In this document: piece after piece, positions 1-5,518 of the stretch
Position numbering within the stretch: the stretch's first letter is position 1
Layout: each line of letters starts with the position of its first letter
Assembly (NCBI GenBank): GCA_028698375.1
Contig: JAQVDI010000040.1
Coordinates: 1 to 5,730 of the forward strand
Length of the DNA: 5,730 bases
Reading direction: 5' to 3'
From: Patescibacteria group bacterium
GTDB lineage: Bacteria; Patescibacteriota; UBA1384; JAGGWG01
Notes under the pieces: model-generated
What the model was told of the DNA's origin: nothing
Database searches by the model: none
Seen by the model: only the letters and a program-made list of their open reading frames with translations
Translations under genes and position numbers: made by a program

Positions 1-90
1 AAAGTGGTGAAAGAATATATTGAAAGACAGAATACAGAGAGATCCAAAAGTAAATCTGCTAAGCTGTATCAGCTGAAGCTGGTGCCATAG
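1..90 (+). CDS. C-terminal tail of a probable IS200/IS605 TnpA-like transposase (5' part outside window)
   Basis: Frame 1 is open from the window edge to a TAG at 88-90 and gives 29 residues. The segment VVKEYIERQ resembles the end of IS200/IS605 TnpA (Y1 HUH) transposases, where a conserved helix of the type 'VxxYIxxQ' closes the domain. The catalytic HUH motif and the tyrosine would lie upstream, outside the window, so the family rests on a short similarity read by eye. The basic tail (SKSKSAK) ends in KLYQLKLVP, which also looks like the first residues of a TnpB protein. A perfect hairpin starts 7 nt after the stop, as expected for the right end of such an element, and this supports the call. 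It could instead be the end of an unrelated basic protein. Confidence 0.42.
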   Translation, partial: KVVKEYIERQNTERSKSKSAKLYQLKLVP

Positions 91-96
91 ATACAA

Positions 97-116
97 CTGC
101 GGAGCTTGCTCCGCAG
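97..116. repeat. Perfect hairpin, possible IS200/IS605 right-end structure
   Basis: CTGCGGAGC (97-105) pairs exactly with GCTCCGCAG (108-116), leaving a TT loop (or an 8-bp stem with a CTTG tetraloop). This GC-rich stem stands out in AT-rich DNA. It lies between the stop of the transposase-like frame and the start of recognisable M23 coding sequence. IS200/IS605 elements have subterminal hairpins, bound as single strands by TnpA, with the cleavage site a few bases away. The true element end is therefore probably around 117-126, which I infer from where M23 similarity resumes. The following GGGGTGTTGTTTT is moderately T-rich, so it could also act as a terminator for the transposase gene. Confidence 0.5.
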
Positions 117-117
117 G

Positions 118-312
118 GGTGTTGTTTTAGCAAAAAATTCGGTTAGCAGAAATGGTTTGAAAATTGGTGATAAAGTAAAAAAGGGTCAAGTAATTGCGCG
201 AACAGGGAAAACTGGCTGGACAGATAGGGATCATTTGCATTTTATTGTTTTTCGACTAGATAATCAGATAGGCAATAACCATGGTTTTAAAAGTTTAAAA
301 CCAAAATTTTAA
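118..312 (+). pseudogene. 5'-truncated M23 (LytM/gametolysin) peptidase domain, C-terminal fragment
   Basis: The frame up to TAA at 310-312 reads LAKNSVSRNGLKIGDKVKKG, then QVIARTGKTGW and DHLHF. This is the end of an M23 zinc metallo-endopeptidase domain: the 'vkvGdkVkkGqvIa.tGnTG' strand pair followed by the HxH motif (His-Leu-His), which supplies one zinc ligand and a catalytic His. The first half of the domain, with the other zinc ligands (HxxxD), is absent. Coding similarity starts abruptly at about 121-127, just after the hairpin. A formal TTG start at 106 falls inside the hairpin and is unlikely to be real. Intact relatives cut peptide cross-links in peptidoglycan and usually carry a signal peptide or coiled coil. 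This fragment cannot be active alone. I infer disruption by the element on its left. The next gene is murC, so this is a cell-wall neighbourhood. Confidence 0.72.
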
Positions 313-370
313 TATTTACATTTTTGCTTGAAAAGATCTTACATTTAGTTTGGGATTTTGGTTGCAAAAG

Positions 371-399
371 TAGAAAAGAATTAGGATTTTTGTTAAGAT
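371..399 (+). promoter_or_regulatory. Weak candidate promoter for murC, extended -10 type
   Basis: TAGAAA (371-376) and TAAGAT (394-399) are 17 nt apart, and TG at 391-392 gives an extended -10 (TGTTAAGAT). Each hexamer matches 4 of 6 sigma70 consensus bases. Transcription from here would begin at about 405-407, at the murC ATG itself, giving a nearly leaderless message. That would fit the absence of a Shine-Dalgarno there. In DNA this AT-rich such matches can arise by chance. The rest of the 313-406 gap shows no terminator or RNA. Confidence 0.28.
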
Positions 400-406
400 T
401 GTATTA

Positions 407-1723
407 ATGAGTAAAATTTTTTTAGTAGGAATTGGCGGGATTTCTATGTCCGGTATTGCTAAATATGAGTTGAAACAAGGAAATCAGGTTTATGGATCGG
501 ACATTAAAGAAAATGAAGAGATAAAGGAGTTGCGCAAAATGGGTGCGACAATATATCTGTCACAAAAGGCAGAAAATATCGAAAAAAATTTGCCGATTGA
601 TCTTTTGGTTTATAGCTCGGCGATTACAATTGGTTCGCCAGGAGATGCAGAAATTGAGGTCGCTAAAAAACAGGGAGTTAAAATTTTAAAACGTTCAGAA
701 TATCTTGGTTCTTTAACGCGTGAGTTTTCTACCATTGCCATTGCTGGTATGCATGGTAAAACCACAGTAACGGCAATGCTTGGTTATGTTTTGAAGGAAA
801 TGGGAGAAGAGCCTTTAGTTTTTGTGGGTGCTGAAACCGGGATTTTTGATTATTCTAATGTGGAAATTCCTTCGAATAAGCCTAAAATTATGGTTATTGA
901 AGCTTGTGAATATGATGGTAGTTTTTTAGATTTTAGTTATGATATCGGAGTAATTTTGAATATTGAGCCAGAGCATTTGGATTATTTTACTGAGGGCTTG
1001 CCGCAAATTTTAAAAACTTTTAATACTTTTTCCAAAATTAATGCTCAAAGTGGTACTATTGTGGCTTTGGATCACCCAACTGTTAGGCAAGCGTTAGATG
1101 GCGTGGATAAAAAACTTGTTTATTTTGATCCTGGTGAGTTAGAAAAAGAAAAAATTGAATTAAAAATTCCCGGGGCTCACAACCGGCTTAATGCTTTGGC
1201 TGTTTTAAAAGTGATTGAAAAATTAGGTTTAAGTGTGCCTCGTGCTAAAGAAATTTTGAAAAATTTTCCTGGAACAAAAAGAAGGTTAGAATATCGTGGC
1301 GAGTTTAAGGGTGTGCCACTTTATGATGATTATGCGCATCATCCAACTGAAATTAAGGCGTCTATTGAGGCAATTCATGAAAAATATCCTAATAATAATC
1401 TTTTTTTGATATTTCAGCCTCATCAATATAGTCGTACCACTTTGCTTTTTGATGATTTTATTAATTCATTGTCTTTGGTGGACAAGTTATGTTTAGTAGA
1501 AGTTTTTGGGGTTGCCGGAAGAGAGGAAATGGCTAACTGCAAAAACAGCAATAGTCTTTTTGAAGCATTAAAAGATCAAGTAAGTGGTTTGTTTTATGCG
1601 AAAGATTATGATCAAGCTGAAAATATAATTAGAAAAAAGATTAATGTTAATGATATTTTGGTAGTAATGGGAGCAGGGCCAATAAACATTTTAGCAACTA
1701 AATTAATTAAAAATTATGAATAA
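407..1723 (+). CDS. murC: UDP-N-acetylmuramate--L-alanine ligase MurC
   Basis: MurC is the cytoplasmic ATP-dependent ligase that joins L-alanine to UDP-MurNAc, the first amino-acid step of the peptidoglycan stem peptide. All three Mur ligase domains are visible in 438 residues. The N-terminal UDP-binding fold has GIGGISMSGIA (8-18) and YSSAI (69-73). The central ATPase has the P-loop GMHGKTT (114-120), EACEYD (165-170) and NIEPEHLDYF (185-194). PGAHNRLNA (255-263) follows. The C-terminal domain has DDYAHHPTEI (307-316), FQPHQYSRT (336-344) and GAG (422-424). DDYAHHPTE and the GIGGxxMSGIA start separate MurC from MurD/E/F and from Mpl. Two small departures from the common form are Met for Thr in the P-loop and Cys167 where Asp is usual. 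Length is slightly below the family's usual 450-490. No Shine-Dalgarno precedes the ATG. The stop overlaps the start of the LCP gene, so the two are probably co-transcribed. Confidence 0.97.
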   Translation: MSKIFLVGIGGISMSGIAKYELKQGNQVYGSDIKENEEIKELRKMGATIYLSQKAENIEKNLPIDLLVYSSAITIGSPGDAEIEVAKKQGVKILKRSEYLGSLTREFSTIAIAGMHGKTTVTAMLGYVLKEMGEEPLVFVGAETGIFDYSNVEIPSNKPKIMVIEACEYDGSFLDFSYDIGVILNIEPEHLDYFTEGLPQILKTFNTFSKINAQSGTIVALDHPTVRQALDGVDKKLVYFDPGELEKEKIELKIPGAHNRLNALAVLKVIEKLGLSVPRAKEILKNFPGTKRRLEYRGEFKGVPLYDDYAHHPTEIKASIEAIHEKYPNNNLFLIFQPHQYSRTTLLFDDFINSLSLVDKLCLVEVFGVAGREEMANCKNSNSLFEALKDQVSGLFYAKDYDQAENIIRKKINVNDILVVMGAGPINILATKLIKNYE

Positions 1724-2753
1724 TTTTGATTTAAAACCAGTGCCTCAACCTGAAGCGCGTGAGCTAAAAAAAAGATTCAAATGGCGTTGGTGGGAAATTT
1801 TAATTGTTATTTTAGTCGGAGCATTTATTATTGAAGCTATTTATTTTTATGTTGTTTTTGCTCAAACTAAAAAGAAAATTTTTCAACCTAGAACTAGTGC
1901 GACTAGTTTAGTGGCTAATATCGGTGTACCTAAAAATAGTTTGGTTGTAGATAAAAAAAATGAATATCAAAATTATACCACTTTTTTATTAATGGGCATT
2001 GGCGGGGAAGGACATGCCGGTGGAGGCTTAGCTGATAGTATCCAAGTTCTAGTTTTAAATAATAAAAATAATGAATTAAAAATTATTTCTGTTCCTAGAG
2101 ATTTATATCTTAGATTAGATGAATGTGGTATGGCTAAAATTAATGAAATGGATCAATGTGGTACGCGTCTTTGGGGTGAAAATGGTGGTGGAGATTTTAG
2201 CAAAAGTATTGTTTCTCAAGTTTTAGGTATGCCAATTAATTATTATGTCAAAATGGATTTTGAAGGTTTCAAAGAGTTGATTAATTTAGTTGGAGGAGTT
2301 GATGTGGACGTGGAAAAAGCGATCAACGATCAATTGGCTGGTTTAAACATTGTAGCTGGGCGGACTCATATGGATGGTGAATTGGCGCTTGCTTATGCCC
2401 GGACTCGTTATACTGATAGTGATTTCGACCGTAGCGGAAGGCAACAAAAAATTATTTTGGCTGTAAAAGATAGGCTTTTATCAAGTGATATTTATTTAAA
2501 TCCTTTTAAATTATACAAAATTCTTAGTGTTATTTCTGATAATTTGGTAACTGATTTATCTAGTGATACTACTTTTAGCTATCTTAAAAAATCTCAAGAT
2601 TTTAACACTGCTGGCACTTATGTAATTGATAATCGTAAAGATAATTTATTGTATTCAACCACAAGCGAAGCTGGTTCTTATATTCTTTTGCCAGTTGCTA
2701 AAGATTTTTCTGAAATTTGGGCTAAAGTTAAAAGAATAATTATAGATAAATAA
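1716..2753 (+). CDS. LytR-CpsA-Psr (LCP) family glycopolymer transferase, membrane-anchored
   Basis: LCP proteins transfer a lipid-linked glycopolymer (teichoic acid, capsule or similar) onto peptidoglycan on the outer face of the membrane. The 345 residues show a short basic cytoplasmic head (about 1-25), one membrane anchor (about 26-48, from WEILIVILV) and then an extracellular LCP domain (about 86-256). Conserved parts are SVPRDLY (125-131), LVGGVDVDV (191-199), G-x-x-x-M-D-G-E-L-A-L-A-Y-A-R-T-R (215-231) and DFDRSGRQQ (236-244), which carry the Arg/Asp residues that bind the pyrophosphate and metal. Asp107 is kept. The stretch before it is Gly-rich (GIGGEGHAGGG), and the usual Arg ahead of that Asp is Leu-Ala. 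A C-terminal part (about 290-345) follows. The ATG lies inside the end of murC (ATGAATAA, 8-nt overlap), suggesting translational coupling; no Shine-Dalgarno is seen. The polymer substrate cannot be told from sequence. Confidence 0.92.
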   Translation: MNNFDLKPVPQPEARELKKRFKWRWWEILIVILVGAFIIEAIYFYVVFAQTKKKIFQPRTSATSLVANIGVPKNSLVVDKKNEYQNYTTFLLMGIGGEGHAGGGLADSIQVLVLNNKNNELKIISVPRDLYLRLDECGMAKINEMDQCGTRLWGENGGGDFSKSIVSQVLGMPINYYVKMDFEGFKELINLVGGVDVDVEKAINDQLAGLNIVAGRTHMDGELALAYARTRYTDSDFDRSGRQQKIILAVKDRLLSSDIYLNPFKLYKILSVISDNLVTDLSSDTTFSYLKKSQDFNTAGTYVIDNRKDNLLYSTTSEAGSYILLPVAKDFSEIWAKVKRIIIDK

Positions 2754-2765
2754 TTTCTATATTTT

Positions 2766-3761
2766 ATGTGGTGGAATAAAAATAAAAAAGATGAATTTTT
2801 GATGACGCTGAAGCAGGAATTGGGTGAAGTTGAAAGTGATGTATCTTTAGCTAAAATTAGTTATTTAAAAATTGGTGGTCTGGCTCAATATTATTTTGGA
2901 GCTAAAACAAAAGAAGATTTAATTAAATCAGTACGATTAGCGCGTAAATTGGATTTGCCGCATTTAGTTATTGGTGCCAGTTCTAATTTACTATTTTTAG
3001 ATAAAGGTTTTCAGGGTTTAATTATTAAAAACAATTATGCAGCTAAGGACGCGATTTACATTAATGGCTCTGAAGTAATTGCTCCTTCAGGTATTATTTT
3101 GTTGGTTTTAATTAAAGAGTTGGGCCAAAAAGGATTGGGGGGAATTGAATTTTTAGCGCCTATTCCTGGGACTTTAGGTGGGGCAATAGTTAGCGCAGTG
3201 GAAGCGAATAAGAAAGAGATAAAAAATTTTTTAGTTGGAGTAAATGTTTTAGATTTTAATGGAGAAGTCAAATTTGTTAAAAAAGAAAAATTGGGTTTAA
3301 AATATCGTCAATCAAAATTAAAAGGTTTAGCCAAGGCGCGTAATTATTTAAAGTACCCGGTTATTTTAGAAGCTAAATTAAAATTAATGCCTCGTAGTAA
3401 AGAAGAAGTGGAGCGTTTGGTGCAATCTGTTTTTTTAATGCGTCAAAAATCTCAGCCTCAAGGGATAAGCCTTGGCTGTACTTTCAAAAATCCAAAAATT
3501 GAGTTTGATAAACATAGTTTTCCTGATGAAGCTATTAGCAACGGCAGAGTTTCTTGTGGTTACCTTTTAGATAAAGGAATCAATTTTAAAGGTAAAAAAA
3601 TTGGCAGAATACAACTTTCTAAAATTCATGCTAATTTTTTTATTAATTTGGGAGGAGCTAAAAGTGATCATTATCTTAAACTAGTTGAGGAAGTCAAAGA
3701 AAAAGTGAAAGAAAAATATAATTTGGATTTGAAAGAAGAAATAGAAATTATCGAGAATTAA
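2766..3761 (+). CDS. murB: UDP-N-acetylenolpyruvoylglucosamine reductase MurB
   Basis: MurB is the cytoplasmic FAD/NADPH enzyme that reduces UDP-GlcNAc-enolpyruvate to UDP-MurNAc, the step just before MurC. In 331 residues the FAD-binding part has IGG (36-38), G-A-S-S-N-L-L-F-L-D (70-79) and IPGTLGGA (133-140). The substrate part has YRQS (180-183), LGCTFKNP (236-243), CGYLLDKG (264-271), KIHANFFIN (286-294) and a C-terminal LKEEIEII whose Glu325 matches the conserved catalytic Glu. The residue at the usual proton-donor Ser is Cys238. The segment after GGA reads IVSAVEANKKEI instead of the common V-x-N-A-G-A-Y. ATG at 2766 is 12 nt after the LCP stop; ATG at 2802 (Met13) is an alternative that would still give a complete domain. 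Neither has a Shine-Dalgarno. It is probably co-transcribed with murC and the LCP gene. Confidence 0.96.
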   Translation: MWWNKNKKDEFLMTLKQELGEVESDVSLAKISYLKIGGLAQYYFGAKTKEDLIKSVRLARKLDLPHLVIGASSNLLFLDKGFQGLIIKNNYAAKDAIYINGSEVIAPSGIILLVLIKELGQKGLGGIEFLAPIPGTLGGAIVSAVEANKKEIKNFLVGVNVLDFNGEVKFVKKEKLGLKYRQSKLKGLAKARNYLKYPVILEAKLKLMPRSKEEVERLVQSVFLMRQKSQPQGISLGCTFKNPKIEFDKHSFPDEAISNGRVSCGYLLDKGINFKGKKIGRIQLSKIHANFFINLGGAKSDHYLKLVEEVKEKVKEKYNLDLKEEIEIIEN

Positions 3762-3792
3762 ATTAGTTGTTTTGACTTAGCCAATCCATTAA

Positions 3793-3821
3793 TTGGAAAT
3801 TTTGAGATTAATTAGTATAAT
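3793..3821 (+). promoter_or_regulatory. Sigma70-like promoter for ftsQ
   Basis: TTGGAA (3793-3798) and a perfect TATAAT (3816-3821) are separated by exactly 17 nt in the 87-nt gap between murB and ftsQ. Transcription would start at about 3828, leaving a leader of about 20 nt that has no Shine-Dalgarno. The -35 overlaps a 5-bp inverted repeat, CCAAT (3781-3785) and ATTGG (3792-3796). The AATTAG motif recurs at 3810, 3819 and 3829 across the -10. A second -35-like TTGACT lies at 3772-3777 without a well-placed -10. This is the best promoter match in the window. Confidence 0.6.
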
Positions 3822-3848
3822 TAGGTGTAATTAGAATAATTTCATTTT

Positions 3849-4607
3849 ATGTCGATATCTCATATGCCTAAGGTTTTGCCAGGTTATAAAAGAGAAAAAC
3901 CTAAAAAAATAATTCCTTGGAAACAAATTTTTTTATTTATTTTTTTTATGCTTATCTTAAGTTCTCTTGTTTATTTATTATTTTTTTCGTCAGTTTTTAA
4001 AATTAAAGATGTTGAATTGTCAGCAGCAACGCAAATTAACCGCGAAGAGGTATCTTTAATTATTGACAATGATGCAATTGGAAAAAATATTTTCTTTTGG
4101 GATAAAAATAATGTTGAGCGTGAAATTAATAATCGTTATCCTTTAGTTTTAAATCTGTTAATTTATAAAGGTTTGCCTAATACTCTTAAAGTAGTGGTCC
4201 AAGAAACAGCACCAAAAATTGTGTGGGAAACTAATGCGAAACTTTATTTAGTTGATGAGACTGGCCGGGTTATCAAAGAGGGCGATAATAAGGATTTGAT
4301 AAAAGTAACAGATACTAAAAATTTAGTTATTAATCCTGGTGAAAAAATATTACCTAGTTTTTTTATTAATTTTTTAGATGAATTTAATGTTGGAGCCAAA
4401 AAAATTAAATTAAATATTAAAAATTATGAGGTTAATGAATCTTTGTTCGATTTGTCAGCTGTCACGGATAAAAATATCCGTTTAATTTTATCACCAAATC
4501 GTAGTGCCCAAGAAGCACTATCACAATATCAAAAAACCATTGAAAAATTAGGTCAGCCAAAAACCTATATCGATCTTAGATTTTCTCATCGTGTTTTTGT
4601 AAAATAG
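3849..4607 (+). CDS. ftsQ: Cell division protein FtsQ/DivIB
   Basis: FtsQ is a bitopic membrane protein that links early and late divisome proteins (FtsL/FtsB partners) at the septum. In 252 residues there is a basic cytoplasmic head (PGYKREKPKK, 11-20) and one membrane helix (about 26-46). A POTRA domain follows (about 50-120, from VFKIKDVELS to VVVQETAPKIVWE), then the FtsQ/DivIB beta domain with YLVDETGRVI (133-142), ending in YIDLRFSHRVFVK (240-252). That last motif is the hallmark 'iDLR...r..vk' ending of the family. Overall sequence is divergent, but architecture and both end motifs agree. The start at 3849 is chosen for length; ATG at 3864 (Met6) is a possible alternative, and neither has a Shine-Dalgarno. 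It has its own promoter and ends at a hairpin, so it may be transcribed separately from murC-LCP-murB. Confidence 0.93.
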   Translation: MSISHMPKVLPGYKREKPKKIIPWKQIFLFIFFMLILSSLVYLLFFSSVFKIKDVELSAATQINREEVSLIIDNDAIGKNIFFWDKNNVEREINNRYPLVLNLLIYKGLPNTLKVVVQETAPKIVWETNAKLYLVDETGRVIKEGDNKDLIKVTDTKNLVINPGEKILPSFFINFLDEFNVGAKKIKLNIKNYEVNESLFDLSAVTDKNIRLILSPNRSAQEALSQYQKTIEKLGQPKTYIDLRFSHRVFVK

Positions 4608-4643
4608 AAATCCCGCTCTTGCTAGTTAACGCATTAAGCGGGA
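4602..4643 (-). terminator. Intrinsic terminator of the - strand gene, between convergent genes
   Basis: TCCCGCT (4611-4617) pairs with AGCGGGA (4637-4643), a GC-rich 7-bp stem. TGC (4620-4622) and GCA (4631-4633) can extend it inward across a small internal bulge. Read on the - strand, the stem is followed by TTTCTATTTTA (about 4600-4610), a U-rich tail typical of a rho-independent terminator. On the + strand the stem is followed by AAAGACGG with no T run, so any role for ftsQ would be weaker. It sits in the 47 nt between the two convergent stop codons. Confidence 0.65.
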
Positions 4644-4654
4644 AAGACGGATAG

Positions 4655-5362
4655 TTATTTAGATAAATTGCACAAATCATTTGGTGCACAAAAAACCAAA
4701 AATTTATTTGGCTCGTCTATTAAATGGCCAAACGGTATACACCATGGCCAGACATCACGCAGAATTGATTGAAAATATTTTCTAGCTGTTTGTGGTTCAA
4801 ACACTAGATATTCTAAATAATCATCGACATTGCTGCCTAGATTCCCAGCAATCTTTCGCAGATTTTTGCCAGAACATTTTGATTGCCAATTATCATAATC
4901 TATTTCTCTATTTGGCTTAAATCTGTGCAATAATTGCATAAAAATTGGTAGACCAATTTCTACATGGCTAATGGCTGAACATTCAAAAGAAAACTCCATA
5001 CTCATTTTAGGCCAAATAGTGTTAAATTCTGTTTTTTCTTTTGTGAACCAAGTTTCATGTATATATGCGTGAAAGAATTCCAGATAATCTTTGCAGACGT
5101 TTAAACCGTTTAGATCAGATAAATTTTCATAAGTAAATGGTAAAAAAATTAAATCAGTAATATCTTTATTGGTTGCTAAGCTAATTGCTTGCGCCAATTC
5201 TGGGGTTAATGGTTTAAGTTGATTCTCTGTTTGCAGCGGCCAAATTTCACCTTTGGCGATAGCAATTAAACGTCTAAGAGTGTGTTTTGCTTCTTCTTCT
5301 TTGGACATTGGCAAAGCTAATCTTTGCGGTTGGTATTGTGCAATTTGATTGTGAGAAAGCAT
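4655..5362 (-). CDS. Hypothetical protein, 235 aa, unrecognised family
   Basis: I do not recognise this protein. The start is well fixed: on the - strand GGAGGG (5369-5374) lies 6 nt before ATG, a strong ribosome binding site unlike any neighbour, and a promoter precedes it. No signal peptide or membrane segment is seen, so it is probably cytoplasmic. It begins with a polar, charged segment that looks helical (about 20-37, KEEEAKHTLRRLIAIAKG). A mixed region rich in aromatics follows (FHAYIHETWF, 97-106; ILRDVWPWCIPFGH, 200-213). It has six Trp (41, 105, 117, 159, 205, 207) and six Cys (90, 128, 163, 208, 225, 231); the Cys are scattered rather than in CxxC pairs, so a zinc finger is not evident. 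A DDYLEYLVFEP segment (180-190) is acidic. Sampled lines show higher GC than the LCP gene, which may suggest separate origin. It runs opposite to its neighbours and ends at its own terminator. Confidence 0.82.
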   Translation of the reverse strand: MLSHNQIAQYQPQRLALPMSKEEEAKHTLRRLIAIAKGEIWPLQTENQLKPLTPELAQAISLATNKDITDLIFLPFTYENLSDLNGLNVCKDYLEFFHAYIHETWFTKEKTEFNTIWPKMSMEFSFECSAISHVEIGLPIFMQLLHRFKPNREIDYDNWQSKCSGKNLRKIAGNLGSNVDDYLEYLVFEPQTARKYFQSILRDVWPWCIPFGHLIDEPNKFLVFCAPNDLCNLSK

Positions 5363-5368
5363 TGTTTG

Positions 5369-5374
5369 CCCTCC
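5369..5374 (-). promoter_or_regulatory. Strong Shine-Dalgarno deciding the start of the hypothetical gene
   Basis: On the - strand GGAGGG is followed by CAAACA and then ATG at 5362. The match to the anti-Shine-Dalgarno core and the 6-nt spacing are near ideal, so Met1 is preferred over Met19. The murC, LCP, murB, ftsQ and recJ starts show no such site. Confidence 0.8.
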
Positions 5375-5396
5375 ATGTTGTTAATGAGCTTATAAA

Positions 5397-5425
5397 ATAT
5401 TAGCTGAAATTTTTTGTATTTACAA
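5397..5425 (-). promoter_or_regulatory. Candidate promoter for the hypothetical gene
   Basis: On the - strand TTGTAA (5425-5420) and TAATAT (5402-5397) are 17 nt apart, each matching 4 of 6 consensus bases. Transcription would start at about 5390, giving a leader of about 28 nt that includes the Shine-Dalgarno. An alternative -10 (TATAAG, 5394-5389) lies just downstream. AT-richness lowers confidence. Confidence 0.42.
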
Positions 5426-5461
5426 ATTTTTGCTTTATTTTATTTTTTTAGCTATGCTTAT

Positions 5462-5493
5462 TTTTGCTTTTTGAATTACATTTTGCTTTTTGA
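5462..5493 (+). repeat. Two 13-bp direct repeats upstream of recJ
   Basis: TTTTGCTTTTTGA occurs at 5462-5474 and again at 5481-5493, a 19-nt period. A shorter copy (TTTTTGCTTT) lies at 5427-5436. They sit in the T-rich 156-nt region between the divergent hypothetical gene and recJ. The repeats contain -35-like TTGAAT (5471-5476) and TTGACT (5490-5495), but no well-placed -10 is seen for recJ. They may be simple low-complexity sequence. Confidence 0.45.
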
Positions 5494-5518
5494 CTTTTAA
5501 TTTTTGATTTAAATTATT

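Noticed and set aside
106..117. TTG at 106 as the start of a small M23-like protein
   Set aside because: The TTG lies in the loop of the perfect hairpin, the first four codons are hairpin sequence, and no ribosome binding site precedes it; the frame is better read as a truncated gene.
407..1723. Mpl (murein peptide ligase) instead of MurC
   Set aside because: The start GIGGISMSGIA and the motif set around DDYAHHPTE and FQPHQYSRT fit MurC, and the context with murB and ftsQ is that of MurC.
3056..3271. A 71-codon open frame on the - strand inside murB
   Set aside because: It lies fully within murB's strongly conserved FAD-binding region on the opposite strand, has no ribosome binding site, and its translation resembles no known domain.
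4611..4650. attC-like integron site near GTTAAC between ftsQ and the hypothetical gene
   Set aside because: GTTAAC is a short palindrome in the hairpin loop; there are no paired core sites of the GTTRRRY/RYYYAAC type, and the structure is explained by a terminator.
4655..5362. Zinc-binding or toxin-antitoxin role for the hypothetical protein
   Set aside because: The six Cys are scattered with no CxxC or HxxH spacing, no partner gene lies beside it, and no toxin motif is visible.
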